Shown here: piece by piece, positions 1 to 15,287 of the stretch
Layout of the letters: the number at the start of each line of letters is the position of its first letter
Position numbering within the stretch: the stretch's first letter is position 1
Assembly (NCBI RefSeq): GCF_050947335.1
Contig: NC_134993.1
Coordinates: 2,604,001 to 2,668,000 of the forward strand
Source of the DNA: Megachile rotundata
Taxonomy: Eukaryota > Arthropoda > Insecta > Hymenoptera > Megachilidae
Direction of reading: 5' to 3'
DNA length: 64,000 nt
Program-made: the position numbers and the translations under genes
Notes under the pieces: generated by a model
Seen by the model: the letters and a program-made list of their open reading frames with translations, nothing else
Told to the model about the DNA's origin: nothing
Databases searched by the model: none

Positions 1-1839
1 GCAATCACAATCACACAATCACAATCACATAATCACAATCATACAGTCACAATCACACAATCACAATCTCACAATCACAATCACACAATCACAATCACAC
101 AATCACAATCACACAATCACAATCACACAATCACAATCACACAATCACAATCCCACAATCACAATCCCACAATCACAATCCCACAATCACAATCCCACAA
201 TCACAATCCCACAATCACACAATCACACAGTCACAATCTCACAATCACGATCACACAATCACAATCACACAATCACAATCACACAATCACACTGTCACAA
301 TCACACAATCACGATCACACAATCACGATCACACAGTCACGATCACACAATCACACAGTCACAATACCACAATCACGATCACACAATCACGATCGCACAG
401 TCACGATCACACGATCACGATCACACAATCACAATCACACAATCACAATCACACAATCACGATCACACAATCACCATCACACAATCACACAGTCACAATC
501 CCACAATCACGATAACACAATCACGATCGCACAGTCACGTACACACGATCACGATCACACAATCACAGTCACACAATCACAATCACACAATCACAATCAC
601 AATCACGATCACACAATCACGATCACACAATCACAATCACACAATCAAGGCCACACAATGACGATCACACAATCACCATCACACAATCACGATCACACAA
701 TCACGATCACACAATCACGTTCACACAATAACAAACACACAGTCGCGATCACTCGATCACGATCACACAATCACGATCACACAGTCACGATCACACAATC
801 ACAATCACACAATCACGATCACACAATCACGATCACACAATCACGATCACACAATCACGATCACACAATCACCATCACACAATCACGATCACACAATCAC
901 GATCACACAATCACGATCACACAATCACCATCACACAATCACGATCACACAATCACGATCACACAATCACGATCACACAATCACGATCACACAATCACGA
1001 CCACACAATCACAATCACACAATCACGATCACACAATCACGATCACACAATCACGATCACACAATCACTATCACACAATCATACAATCACACAATCACAC
1101 AGTCACAATCCCACAATCACGATCACACAATCACGATCACACAATCACAATCACACAATCACGATCACACAATCACAATCACGCAGTCACACTATCACAA
1201 TCACAATCACAATCACAATCACAATCACAATCACACAATCACACAATCACAATCCCACAATCACAATCACACAATCACAGTCACACAATCACAATCACAC
1301 AATCACAATCACACAATCACAGTCACACAATCACAGTCACACAATCACAATCACACAATCACAATTACACAAACACGATCACACAATCACGATCACACAA
1401 TCACGATCACACAATCACTATCACACAATCACACAATCACACAATCACACAATCACAATCACACAATCACACAGTCACAATCCCACAATCACGATCACAC
1501 AATCACAATCACACAATCACGATCACACAATCACAATCACGCAGTCACACAGTCACAATCCCACAATCACGATCACACAATCACGATCGCACAGTCACGA
1601 TCACACGATCACGATCACACAATCACAATCACACAATCACAATCACACAATCACAATCACGATCACACAATCACCATCACACACTCACCATCACACAATC
1701 ACGATCACACAATCACGATCACACAATCACGATCACACAATCACGATCAGACTATCACGATCACACAATCACAGTCACACAATCACAATCACACAATCAC
1801 AATCACAATCACGATCACACAGTCACGACCACACGATCA
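1..1839 (+). repeat. Diverged satellite mosaic at left edge
   Basis: Mixed 14-mers with many CGATC, CAGTC and CCATC variants and no gene. A run of five AATCCCAC variants spaced exactly 14 bp apart (CCC at 152, 166, 180, 194, 208) is followed by octamer-only DNA. The AAGGCC junction marker, read as CAAGGCCACACAATGACG, sits around 648-664. The first 70 bp resemble 54.59-54.66 kb and 62.04-62.11 kb, so this is probably the truncated left part of a unit that also occurs near the right end. Confidence 0.8.
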
Positions 1840-2340
1840 CGATCACACGATCATGATCACACAATCACAATCACACAATCACGATCACACAATCACGATC
1901 ACACAATCACGATCACACAATCACGATCACACAATCACGATCACACAACAACGATCACACAATCGCTATCACACAATCGCTATCACACAATCACGATCAC
2001 ACAATCACGATCACACAATCACGGTCACACAATCACGATCACACAATCACGATCACACAATCACAAACACACAGTCGCGATCACACGATCACGATCACAC
2101 GATCACGATCACACAATCACAATCACACAATCAAGGTCACACAATGACGATCACACCATCACCATCACACAATCACGACCACACAATCACGACCACACAA
2201 TCACGATCACACAATCGCGATCACACAATCACGATCACAATATCACAATCACACAGTCACACAATCACAATCACAATAACAATCACAATCACAATCACAA
2301 TCACAATCATGATCACACAATCACAATCACACAGTCACAC

Positions 2341-2448
2341 AATCACAATCACAATCACAATCACAATCACAATCACAATCACAATCACAATCACAATCAC
2401 AATCACAATCACAATCACAATCACAATCACAATCACAATCACAATCAC
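2341..2448 (+). repeat. Pure hexamer block (AATCAC)18
   Basis: 108 bp of uninterrupted AATCAC. The left flank is CACACAGTCACAC, and on the right it passes directly into CGATC-type 14-mers. The equivalent blocks at 54,081 and 56,949 have 37 and 31 copies, so the block varies in length between segment copies. Confidence 0.9.
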
Positions 2449-2568
2449 GATCACACAATCACGATCACACAATCACGATCACACAATCACGATCACACAA
2501 TCACGATCACACAATCACGATCACACAATCACGATCACACAATCACGATCACGCAGTCACACTATCAC

Positions 2569-2622
2569 AATCACAATCACAATCACAATCACAATCACAA
2601 TCACAATCACAATCACAATCAC
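2569..2622 (+). repeat. Short hexamer block (AATCAC)9
   Basis: 54 bp of AATCAC entered through CGCAGTCACACTATCAC and left through octamer repeats. The counterpart at 57,353 has 16 copies. Confidence 0.85.
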
Positions 2623-3063
2623 ACAATCACACAACCACACAATCACAATCCCACAATCACAATCACAAAATCACAGTCACACAATCACAATCACACAATC
2701 ACACAGTCACAATCTCACAATCACGATCACACAATCACGATCGCACAGTCACGATCACACGATCACGATCACACAATCACAATCACACAATCACAATCAC
2801 ACAATCACGATCACACAATCACCATCACACAATCACCATCACACAATCACGATCACACAATCAAGGTCACACAATGACGATCACACAATCACCATCACAC
2901 AATCACGACTACTCAATCACGATCACACAATCACGATCACACAATCACGATCACACAATCACGATCACACAATCACGCTCACACAATCACAAACACAGAG
3001 TCGCGATCACACGATCACGATCACACAACCACGATCACACAATCACAATCACACAATCACAAT

Positions 3064-3125
3064 CCCACAATCACAATCCCACAATCACAATCCCACAATC
3101 ACAATCCCACAATCACAATCCCACA
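3064..3125 (+). repeat. Run of five AATCCCAC variant monomers
   Basis: CCC replaces CAC at 3064, 3078, 3092, 3106 and 3120, exactly one 14 bp monomer apart. It is followed by octamer-only repeats and CAGTC. Other occurrences of this module carry 1, 3, 4 or 5 copies. Confidence 0.85.
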
Positions 3126-4864
3126 ATCACACAATCACACAGTCACAATCCCACAATCACGATCACACAATCACGATCACACAATCACAATCACACAATC
3201 ACAATCACACAATCACACTGTCACAATCCCACAATCACGATCACACAATCACGATCACACGATCACGATCACACAATAACAATCACACAATCACAATCAC
3301 ACAATCACGAGCACACAATCACGATCACACAATCACCATCACACAATCACGATCACACAATCACGATCACACAATCACAATCACACAATCACGATCACAC
3401 AATCACTATCACACAATCACAATCACACAATCACAAACACACAGTCGCGATCACACGACCACGATCACACGATCACGATCACACAATCACAATCACACAA
3501 TCAAGGTCACACAATGACGATCACACCATCACCATCACACAATCACGACCACACAATCACGATCACACAATCACGATCACACAATCACGTTCACACAATC
3601 ACAAACACACAGTCGCGATCACTCGATCACGATCACACAATCACGATCACACAGTCAAGATCACACAATCACAATCACACAATCACAATATCACAATCGC
3701 AATCACACAATCACAATAACACAATCAGACAATCACACAATCACACAATCACGATCACACTATCACGATCACACTATCACGATAACACAATCACGATCAC
3801 ACAATCGCGATCACACAATCACGAGCACACAATCACAATCACACAATCACAAACACACAGCCGCGATCACACGACCACGATCACACGATCACGATCACAC
3901 AATCACAATCACACAATCAAGGTCACACAATGACGATCACACCATCACCATCACACAATCACGACCACACAATCACGATCACACAATCACAATCCCACAA
4001 TCACAATCACACAATCACAGTCACACAATCACAATCACACAATCACACAGTCACAATCTCACAATCACGATCACACAATCACGATCGCACAGTCACGATC
4101 AAACGATCACGATCACACAATCACAATCACACAATCACAATCACATAATCACGATCACACAATCACGTTCACACAATCACAAACACAGAGTCGCGATCAC
4201 ACGATCACGATCACACAACCACGATCACACAATCACAATCACACAATCAAGGTCACACAATGACGATCACACCATCACCATCACACAATCACGACCACAC
4301 AATCACGATCACACAATCACGATCCCACAATCACGTTCACACAATCACAAACACACAGTCGCGATCACTCGATCACGATCACACAATCACGATCACACAG
4401 TCACGATCACACAATCACAATCACACAATCACAATATCACAATCGCAATCACACAATCACAATAACACAATCAGACAATCACACAATCACACAATCACAC
4501 AATCACACAATCACACAATCGCGATCAGACTATCACGATCACACAATCACGATCACACAATCACGATCACAGAGTCACGATCACACTATCACGATCAGAC
4601 AATCACAGTCACACAATCACAATCACACAATCACAATCACAATCACGATCACACAGTCACGATCACACCATCACGATCACACGATCACGATCACACAATC
4701 ACAATCACACAATCGTTATCACACAATCACGATCACACAATCACCATCCCACAATCACCATCACACAATCACCATCACACAATCACGATCACACAATCAC
4801 GATCACACAATCACGATCACACAATCACAATCACGCAATCACAATCACACAATCACAATCTCAC

Positions 4865-5111
4865 AATCACAATCACACAATCACAATCACACAATCACAA
4901 TCACACAATCACAATCACACAATCACAATCACACAATCACAATCACACAATCACAATCACACAATCACAATCACACAATCACAATCACACAATCACAATC
5001 ACACAATCACAATCACACAATCACAATCACACAATCACAATCACACAATCACAATCACACAATCACAATCACACAATCACAATCACACAATCACAATCAC
5101 ACAATCACAAT
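4865..5111 (+). repeat. Homogeneous 14-mer array A1 (about 18 copies)
   Basis: Unbroken A-type monomers without G. Entered after an AATCTCAC variant and left through one AATCCCAC variant. Confidence 0.9.
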
Positions 5112-6106
5112 CCCACAATCACACAATCACACAGTCACAATCCCACAATCACGATCACACAATCACGATCACACAATCACAATCACACAATCACAATCAC
5201 ACAATCACACTGTCACAATCCCACAATCACGATCACATAATCACGATCACACAGTCACGATCACACGATCGCGATCACACAATAACAATCACACAATCAC
5301 AATCACACAATCACGAGCACACAATCACGATCACACAATCACCATCACACAATCACGATCACACAATCGCGATCACACAATCACGATCACACTATCACGA
5401 TCACACAATCACAGTCACAGAATCACAATCACACAATCACAATCACAATCACGATCACACAGTCACAATCACACAATCAGAGTCACACAATCACAATCAC
5501 AAAACCACAATCACACAATCACACAGTCACAATCCCACAATCACGATCACACTATCACGACCACACATTCACGGCCACACAATCACAATCACACAATCAC
5601 AATCACACAATCACAATAACACAATCAGACAATCACACAGTCACACAATCACGATCACACAATCACGATCACACAATCACGATCACACAATCGCGAGCAC
5701 ACAATCACGATCACACAATCACGATCACACAATCACAATCACACTATCACAATCACACAATCAAAATCACACAATCACAATCACACAATCAAGGTCACAC
5801 AATGACGATCACACAATCACCATCACACAATCACGATCACACAATCACAATCACACAATCACGATCACACAATCACGATCACACAATCACGATCACTCAA
5901 TCACAATCACACAATCACAAACACACAGTTGCGATCACACGATCACGATCACACGATCACGATCACACGATCACGATCACACGATCACGATCACACAATT
6001 ACAATCACACAATCAACGCCACACAATGACGATCATCACAATCACCATCACACAATCTCGACCACACAATCACGATCACACAATCACGATCACACAATCA
6101 CAATCT
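5112..6106 (+). repeat. Leader module P, copy 1 (diverged 14-mers)
   Basis: Diverged monomers carrying ordered landmarks: CACTGTC, CACATAATC, AATAACAC, GAGCAC, CAAAACC, ACATTCACGG, an AAGGTC junction (near 5802) and an AACGCC junction (near 6026). The same order recurs in 6330-7453, 13,111-13,846 and 14,164-15,287. The TAA in CACATAATC (near 5240) is what breaks the otherwise open frames here. No gene. Confidence 0.8.
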
Positions 6107-6329
6107 CACAATCACAATCACACAATCACAATCACACAATCACAATCACACAATCACAATCACACAATCACAATCACACAATCACAATCACACAATCACA
6201 ATCACACAATCACAATCACACAATCACAATCACACAATCACAATCACACAATCACAATCACACAATCACAATCACACAATCACAATCACACAATCACAAT
6301 CACACAATCACAATCACACAATCACAATC
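6107..6329 (+). repeat. Homogeneous 14-mer array A2 (about 16 copies)
   Basis: Uninterrupted A-type monomers between an AATCTCAC variant and an AATCCCAC variant. It is seven monomers (98 bp) shorter than the paralogous array at 13,847. Confidence 0.9.
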
Positions 6330-7453
6330 CCACAATCACACAATCACACAGTCACAATCCCACAAGCACGATCACACAATCACGATCACACAATCACAAT
6401 CACACAATCACAATCACACAATCACACTGTCACAATCCCACAATCACGATCACATAATCACGATCACACAGTCACGATCACACGATCGCGATCACACAAT
6501 AACAATCACACAATCACAATCACACAATCAGGAGCACACAATCACGATCACACAATCACCATCACACAATCACGATCACGCAATCGCGATCACACAATCA
6601 CGATCACACTATCACGATCACACAATCACAGTCACAGAATCACAATCACACAATCACAATCACAATCACGATCACACAGTCACAATCACACAATCAGAGT
6701 CACACAATCACAATCACACAACCACAATCACACAATCACACAGTCACAATCCCACAATCACGATCACACAATCACGACCACACATTCACGGCCACACAAT
6801 CACAATCACACAATCACAATCACACAATCACAATAACACAATCAGACAATCACACAGTCACACAATCACGATCACACAATCACGATCACACAATCACGAT
6901 CACACAATCACGATCACACAATCGCGAGCACACAATCACGATCACACAATCACGATCACACAATCACAATCACACTATCACAATCACACAATCAAAATCA
7001 CACAATCACAATCACACAATCAAGGTCACACAATGACGATCACACAATCACCATCACACAATCACGATCACACAATCACAATCACACAATCACGATCACA
7101 CAATCACGATCACTCAATCACAATCACACAATCACAAACACACAGTTGCGATCACACGATCACGATCACACGATCACGATCACACGATCACGATCACACA
7201 ATCACAATCACACAATCAACGCCACACAATGACGATCATCACAATCACCATCACACAATCTCGACCACACAATCACGATCACACAATCACGATCACACAA
7301 TCACGTTCACACAATCACAAACACACAGTCCCGACCACTCTATCACGATCACACAATCACGATCACACAGTCACGATCACACAATCACAATCACACAATC
7401 ACAATCACACAATCAAAATCACACAACCACAATCACACAATCAAGGACACACA
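6330..7453 (+). repeat. Leader module P, copy 2
   Basis: Repeats the landmark order of 5112-6106 about 1.2 kb later and then continues into the AAGGAC linker. It is nearly identical to 14,164-15,287 at a constant offset of 7834 bp (7033/14,867; 7229/15,063; 7454/15,288). No gene. Confidence 0.85.
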
Positions 7454-7670
7454 ATGACGATCACACAATCACGATCACACTATCACGATCACACAATTAC
7501 AGTCACACAATCACAATCACACAATCACAATCACAATCACGATCACACAGTCACGATCACACAATCACGATCACACGATCACGATCACACAATCACAATC
7601 ACACAATCGTTATCACACAATCACGATCACACAATCACCATCACACAATCAAGGCCACAGAATGACGATC
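7454..7670 (+). repeat. Fixed-length linker, copy 1
   Basis: Runs from the ATG of the AAGGAC junction (7454) to the ATG of the AAGGCC junction (7662), 208 bp. It includes CACTATC, CAGTC, CGATC, double-CGATC and CGTTATC variants in fixed order. Seven other copies have exactly the same length. This one has CACAG for CACAC just before its second ATG. The ATGs are landmarks, not start codons. Confidence 0.88.
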
Positions 7671-10066
7671 ACACAATCACCATCACACAATCACAATCAC
7701 ACAATCACAATCACACAATCACAATCACACAATCACAATCACACAATCACAATCACACAATCACAATCACACAATCACAATCACACAATCACAATCACAC
7801 AATCACAATCACACAATCACAATCACACAATCACAATCACACAATCACAATCACACAATCACAATCACACAATCACAATCACACAATCACAATCACACAA
7901 TCACAATCACACAATCACAATCACACAATCACAATCACACAATCACAATCACACAATCACAATCACACAATCACAATCACACAATCACAATCACACAATC
8001 ACAATCACACAATCACAATCACACAATCACAATCACACAATCACAATCACACAATCACAATCACACAATCACAATCACACAATCACAATCACACAATCAC
8101 AATCACACAATCACAATCACACAATCACAATCACACAATCACAATCACACAATCACAATCACACAATCACAATCACACAATCACAATCACACAATCACAA
8201 TCACACAATCACAATCACACAATCACAATAACACAATCACAATCACACAATCACAATCACACAATCACAATCACACAATCACAATCACACAATCACAATC
8301 ACACAATCACAATCACACAATCACAATCACACAATCACAATCACACAATCACAATCACACAATCACAATCACACAATCACAATCACACAATCACAATCAC
8401 ACAATCACAATCACACAATCACAATCACACAATCACAATCACACAATCACAATCACACAATCACAATCACACAATCACAATCACACAATCACAATCACAC
8501 AATCACAATCACACAATCACAATCACACAATCACAATCACACAATCACAATCACACAATCACAATCACACAATCACAATCACACAATCACAATCACACAA
8601 TCACAATCACACAATCACAATCACACAATCACAATCACACAATCACAATCACACAATCACAATCACACAATCACAATCACACAATCACAATCACACAATC
8701 ACAATCACACAATCACAATCACACAATCACAATCACACAATCACAATCACACAATCACAATCACACAATCACAATCACACAATCACAATCACACAATCAC
8801 AATCACACAATCACAATCACACAATCACAATCACACAATCACAATCACACAATCACAATCACACAATCACAATCACACAATCACAATCACACAATCACAA
8901 TCACACAATCACAATCACACAATCACAATCACACAATCACAATCACACAATCACAATCACACAATCACAATCACACAATCACAATCACACAATCACAATC
9001 ACACAATCACAATCACACAATCACAATCACACAATCACAATCACACAATCACAATCACACAATCACAATCACACAATCACAATCACACAATCACAATCAC
9101 ACAATCACAATCACACAATCACAATCACACAATCACAATCACACAATCACAATCACACAATCACAATCACACAATCACAATCACACAATCACAATCACAC
9201 AATCACAATCACACAATCACAATCACACAATCACAATCACACAATCACAATCACACAATCACAATCACACAATCACAATCACACAATCACAATCACACAA
9301 TCACAATCACACAATCACAATCACACAATCACAATCACACAATCACAATCACACAATCACAATCACACAATCACAATCACACAATCACAATCACACAATC
9401 ACAATCACACAATCACAATCACACAATCACAATCACACAATCACAATCACACAATCACAATCACACAATCACAATCACACAATCACAATCACACAATCAC
9501 AATCACACAATCACAATCACACAATCACAATCACACAATCACAATCACACAATCACAATCACACAATCACAATCACACAATCACAATCACACAATCACAA
9601 TCACACAATCACAATCACACAATCACAATCACACAATCACAATCACACAATCACAATCACACAATCACAATCACACAATCACAATCACACAATCACAATC
9701 ACACAATCACAATCACACAATCACAATCACACAATCACAATCACACAATCACAATCACACAATCACAATCACACAATCACAATCACACAATCACAATCAC
9801 ACAATCACAATCACACAATCACAATCACACAATCACAATCACACAATCACAATCACACAATCACAATCACACAATCACAATCACACAATCACAATCACAC
9901 AATCACAATCACACAATCACAATCACACAATCACAATCACACAATCACAATCACACAATCACAATCACACAATCACAATCACACAATCACAATCACACAA
10001 TCACAATCACACAATCACAATCACACAATCACAATCACACAATCACAATCACACAATCACAATCAC
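7671..10066 (+). repeat. Long homogeneous 14-mer array A3 (about 171 copies)
   Basis: About 2.4 kb of A-type monomer in which I could see only one substitution, C to A at about 8230, and no G. There is therefore no CpG or GATC between 7667 and 10,067. This near-perfection next to heavily diverged flanks indicates recent amplification. Its paralogue begins at 15,505. Confidence 0.93.
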
Positions 10067-10982
10067 GATCTCGATCACACAATCACAATCACACAATCAC
10101 ACAATCACAATCCCACAATCACAATCACACAATCACAGTCACACAATCACAATCACACAATCACAATCACACAATCACAATCACACAATCACAGTCACAC
10201 AATCACAGTCACACAATCACAATCACACAATCACAATTACACAAACACGATCACACAATCACGATCACACAATCACGATCACACAATCACTATCACACAA
10301 TCACACAATCACACAATCACACAGTCACAATCCCACAATCACGATCACACAATCACAATCACACAATCACAATCACACAATCACGATCACACAATCACAA
10401 TCACGCAGTCACACTATCACAATCACAATCACAATCACAATCACACAATCACACAATCACAATCCCACAATCACAATCACACAATCACAGTCACACAATC
10501 ACAATCACACAATCACACAGTCACAATCCCACAATCACGATCACACAATCACGATCGCACAGTCACGATCACACGATCACGATCACACAATCACAATCAC
10601 ACAATCACAATGACACAATCACAATCACACAATCACAGTCACACAATCACAGTCACACAATCACAATCACACAATCACAATCACAATCACACAATCACAC
10701 AATCACAATCCCACAATCACAATCACACAATCACAGTCACACAATCACAATCACACAATCACACAGTCACAATCCCACAATCACGATCACACAATCACGA
10801 TCGCACAGTCACGATCACACGATCACGATCACACAATCACAATCACACAATCACAATCACACAATCACAATCACACAATCACAGTCACACAATCACAGTC
10901 ACACAATCACAATCACACAATCACAATTACACAAACACGATCACACAATCACGATCACAGAATCACAATCACACAGTCACAC
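10067..10982 (+). repeat. Exit marker and diverged 14-mers
   Basis: Opens with the exit marker CGATCTCGATC, then mixed variants (CAGTC, CGATCGCAC, CAATTACAC, CACAAACACG, AATGACAC). The same order is found near 19.9-20.7 kb, 24.96-25.6 kb and 44.05-44.96 kb. No gene. Confidence 0.8.
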
Positions 10983-11120
10983 AATCACAATCACAATCAC
11001 AATCGCAATCACAATCACAATCACAATCACAATCACAATCACAATCACAATCACAATCACAATCACAATCACAATCACAATCACAATCACAATCACAATC
11101 ACAATCACAATCACAATCAC
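10983..11120 (+). repeat. Pure hexamer block (AATCAC)23
   Basis: 138 bp. It has one AATCGC variant near its left end and is bounded by CAGTCACAC on the left and the exit motif ACATCGCAC on the right. Paralogues at 20,698 and 25,626 have 24 and 23 copies. Confidence 0.9.
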
Positions 11121-12281
11121 ACAATCACATCGCACAATCACGATCACACAATCACGATCACACAATCACGATCACACAATCACGATCACACAATCACGAT
11201 CACACAATCACGATCACACAATCACGATCACACAATCACGATCACACAATTTCGATCACACAATCACGATCACACAATCACGATCACACAATCACGATCA
11301 CACAATCACGATCACACAAACACGATCACACAATCACGATCACACAATCACAGTCACACAATCACGATCACACACTCCCAATCACACAATCACAATCACA
11401 CAATCACGATCACACAATCACGATCACACAATCACGATCACACAATCACGATCACACTATCACGATCACACAATCACGGTCACACAATCACGATCACACA
11501 ATCACGATCACACAATCACGATCACACAATCACAATCACACAATCGTTATCACACAATCACGATCACACAATCACCATCCCACAATCACCATCACACAAT
11601 CACCATCACACAATCACGATCACACAATCACGATCACACAATCGCGATCACACAATCATTATCACACAATCACACAATCACACAAACACAATCACACAAT
11701 CACACAGTCACAATCCCACAATCACGATCACACAATCACAATCACACAATCACAATCACACAATCACGATCACACAATCACGATCGCACAGTCACGATCA
11801 CACGATCACGATCACACAATCACAATCACACAATCACAATCACACAATCACAATCACACAATCACGATCACACAATCACCATCACACACTCACCATCACA
11901 CAATCACGATCACACAATCACGATCACACAATCACGATCACACTATCACGATCACACAATCACAGTCACACAATCACAATCACACAATCACAATCACAAT
12001 CACAATCACGATCACACAGTCACGACCACACGATCACGATCACACGATCATGATCACACAATCACAATCACACAATCACGAACACACAATCACGATCACA
12101 CAATCACGATCACACAATCACGATCACACAACCACGATCACACAATCGCTATCACACAATCACGATCGCACAATCACGATCACACAATCACGATCACAAT
12201 ATCACAATAACACAGTCACACAATCACAATCACAATCACAATCACAATCACGATCACAGAATCATAATCACACACTCACAC
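11121..12281 (+). repeat. CGATC-type block then diverged 14-mers
   Basis: The first 200 bp or so are regular CGATC-type monomers, one CpG every 14 bp. Then come variants in fixed order: AATTTCG, CACAAACACG, ACTCCCA, CGGTC, CGTTATC, CCATC runs, ATTATC, CATGATC and CGCTATC. The same succession occurs at 20.84-22.0, 25.76-26.92, 45.13-46.24 and 47.21-48.28 kb. No gene. Confidence 0.8.
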
Positions 12282-12581
12282 AATCACAATCACAATCACA
12301 ATCGCAATCACAATCACAATCACAATCACAATCACAATCACAATCACAATCACAATCACAATCACAATCACAATCACAATCACAATCACAATCACAATCA
12401 CAATCACAATCACAATCACAATCACAATCACAATCACAATCACAATCACAATCACAATCACAATCACAATCACAATCACAATCACAATGACAATCACAAT
12501 CACAATCACAATCACAATCACAATCACAATCTCAATCACAATCACAATCACAATCACAATCAAAATCACAATCACAATCAC
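12282..12581 (+). repeat. Pure hexamer block (AATCAC)50
   Basis: 300 bp with sparse variants (AATCGC near the left end, and AATGAC, AATCTC and AAAATCAC in the right half). Bounded by CACTCACAC on the left and ACATCACAC on the right. Paralogues at 22,017, 26,925, 46,239 and 48,281 have 23, 44, 44 and 50 copies. Confidence 0.9.
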
Positions 12582-13110
12582 ACAATCACATCACACAATC
12601 ACGATCACACAATCACGATCACACAATCACGATCACACAATCACGATCACACAATCACGATCACACAATCACGATCACACAATCACGATCACACAATCAC
12701 GATCACACAATCACGATCACACAATCACGATCACACAAACACGATCACACAATCACGATCACACAATCACGATCACACAATCACGATCACACAATCACAG
12801 TCACACAATCACGATCACACACTCCCAACCACACAATCACAATCACACAATCACGATCACACAATCACGATCACACAATCACGATCACACAATCACGATC
12901 ACACAATCACGATCACCCAATTACGATCACACTATCACGATCACACAATCACGGTCACACAATCACGATCACACAATCACGATCACACAATCACTATCAC
13001 AAAATCACAATCACACAGTCACACAATCACAATCACAATCAGACAATCACAAACACACAATCACGATCACACAATCACGATCACACAATCACGATCACAC
13101 AATCACAAAC
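12582..13110 (+). repeat. CGATC-type block and unit tail
   Basis: Regular CGATC-type monomers from about 12,597, then ACTCCCAACC, AATTACG, CGGTC, CAAAATC, CAGACAATC and CAAACACAC variants, as in 22.16-22.7 and 27.19-27.7 kb. It ends at an apparent recombination junction near 13,105-13,120, where the next module starts abruptly. Confidence 0.78.
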
Positions 13111-13846
13111 ACACAATCGCGATCACACAATCACGATCACACTATCACGATCACACAATCACAGTCACAGAATCACAATCACACAATCACAATCACAATC
13201 ACGATCACACAGTCACAATCACACAATCAGAGTCACACAATCACAATCACAAAACCACAATCACACAATCACACAGTCACAATCCCACAATCACGATCAC
13301 ACTATCACGACCACACATTCACGGCCACACAATCACAATCACACAATCACAATCACACAATCACAATAACACAATCAGACAATCACACAGTCACACAATC
13401 ACGATCACACAATCACGATCACACAATCACGATCACACAATCGCGAGCACACAATCACGATCACACAATCACGATCACACAATCACAATCACACTATCAC
13501 AATCACACAATCAAAATCACACAATCACAATCACACAATCAAGGTCACACAATGACGATCACACAATCACCATCACACAATCACGATCACACAATCACAA
13601 TCACACAATCACGATCACACAATCACGATCACACAATCACGATCACTCAATCACAATCACACAATCACAAACACACAGTTGCGATCACACGATCACGATC
13701 ACACGATCACGATCACACGATCACGATCACACAATTACAATCACACAATCAACGCCACACAATGACGATCATCACAATCACCATCACACAATCTCGACCA
13801 CACAATCACGATCACACAATCACGATCACACAATCACAATCTCACA
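13111..13846 (+). repeat. Leader module P, copy 3 (left-truncated)
   Basis: Matches 5361-6106 with an offset of 7750 bp (5802/13,552), which drops to 7736 bp after one 14 bp unit is lost. Left of about 13,111 the match to 5.3 kb stops, so this copy is truncated by the junction. Confidence 0.82.
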
Positions 13847-14163
13847 ATCACAATCACACAATCACAATCACACAATCACAATCACACAATCACAATCACA
13901 CAATCACAATCACACAATCACAATCACACAATCACAATCACACAATCACAATCACACAATCACAATCACACAATCACAATCACACAATCACAATCACACA
14001 ATCACAATCACACAATCACAATCACACAATCACAATCACACAATCACAATCACACAATCACAATCACACAATCACAATCACACAATCACAATCACACAAT
14101 CACAATCACACAATCACAATCACACAATCACAATCACACAATCACAATCACACAATCACAATC
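13847..14163 (+). repeat. Homogeneous 14-mer array A4 (about 23 copies)
   Basis: Paralogue of the array at 6107-6329, longer by 98 bp (seven monomers), with the same AATCTCAC entry and AATCCCAC exit. Confidence 0.9.
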
Positions 14164-15287
14164 CCACAATCACACAATCACACAGTCACAATCCCACAAG
14201 CACGATCACACAATCACGATCACACAATCACAATCACACAATCACAATCACACAATCACACTGTCACAATCCCACAATCACGATCACATAATCACGATCA
14301 CACAGTCACGATCACACGATCGCGATCACACAATAACAATCACACAATCACAATCACACAATCAGGAGCACACAATCACGATCACACAATCACCATCACA
14401 CAATCACGATCACGCAATCGCGATCACACAATCACGATCACACTATCACGATCACACAATCACAGTCACAGAATCACAATCACACAATCACAATCACAAT
14501 CACGATCACACAGTCACAATCACACAATCAGAGTCACACAATCACAATCACACAACCACAATCACACAATCACACAGTCACAATCCCACAATCACGATCA
14601 CACAATCACGACCACACATTCACGGCCACACAATCACAATCACACAATCACAATCACACAATCACAATAACACAATCAGACAATCACACAGTCACACAAT
14701 CACGATCACACAATCACGATCACACAATCACGATCACACAATCACGATCACACAATCGCGAGCACACAATCACGATCACACAATCACGATCACACAATCA
14801 CAATCACACTATCACAATCACACAATCAAAATCACACAATCACAATCACACAATCAAGGTCACACAATGACGATCACACAATCACCATCACACAATCACG
14901 ATCACACAATCACAATCACACAATCACGATCACACAATCACGATCACTCAATCACAATCACACAATCACAAACACACAGTTGCGATCACACGATCACGAT
15001 CACACGATCACGATCACACGATCACGATCACACAATCACAATCACACAATCAACGCCACACAATGACGATCATCACAATCACCATCACACAATCTCGACC
15101 ACACAATCACGATCACACAATCACGATCACACAATCACGTTCACACAATCACAAACACACAGTCCCGACCACTCTATCACGATCACACAATCACGATCAC
15201 ACAGACACGATCACACAATCACAATCACACAATCACAATCACACAATCAAAATCACACAACCACAATCACACAATCAAGGACACACA
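14164..15287 (+). repeat. Leader module P, copy 4
   Basis: Near-identical to 6330-7453 at a constant 7834 bp offset. A visible point difference is CAGACACG near 15,203 against CAGTCACG. No gene. Confidence 0.87.

Larger units (their letters stand above)
1840..4836 (+). repeat. Segment S, copy 1 (about 3 kb higher-order segment)
   Basis: This stretch recurs at about 56,462-59,620. Landmarks align in order: the CATGATC variant (1853 and 56,475) and four AAGGTCACACAATG junctions (2874/57,700; 3514/58,312; 3930/58,728; 4260/59,058). The last three share an identical offset of 54,798 bp. Differences are concentrated in hexamer run lengths, plus one 14 bp unit between 4.5 and 4.6 kb. No coding content. 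Confidence 0.85.

Noticed and set aside
2874..2880. ATG at AAGGTC/AAGGCC/AAGGAC junctions as real start codons
   Set aside because: The ATG arises from one substitution pattern copied with the junction. There is no conserved upstream signal beyond the repeat itself, and the same ATG is followed by a stop (TGA) in another frame at each copy.
7671..10066. CRISPR-like regular array
   Set aside because: There is no repeat/spacer alternation. Consecutive 14 bp units are identical, with no unique spacers, leader or cas genes.
12276..12581. Minus-strand frames of Val-Ile or Asp-Cys repeats, resembling a membrane segment or a Cys-rich protein
   Set aside because: They are the complement of pure AATCAC blocks and their ends match block edges. 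They are translation artefacts.
12282..12581. G-quadruplex or hairpin-forming DNA
   Set aside because: The G-bearing strand has only single Gs separated by T or A, and the monomer has no self-complementary arms except the 4 bp GATC of the CGATC variant.
12600..12980. CGATC repeats as a Dam-methylation or replication-origin (iteron) region of a bacterial replicon
   Set aside because: GATC is common here only because of the monomer variant. There is no replication gene, DnaA box cluster or AT-rich unwinding element, and the scale does not fit a bacterial origin.
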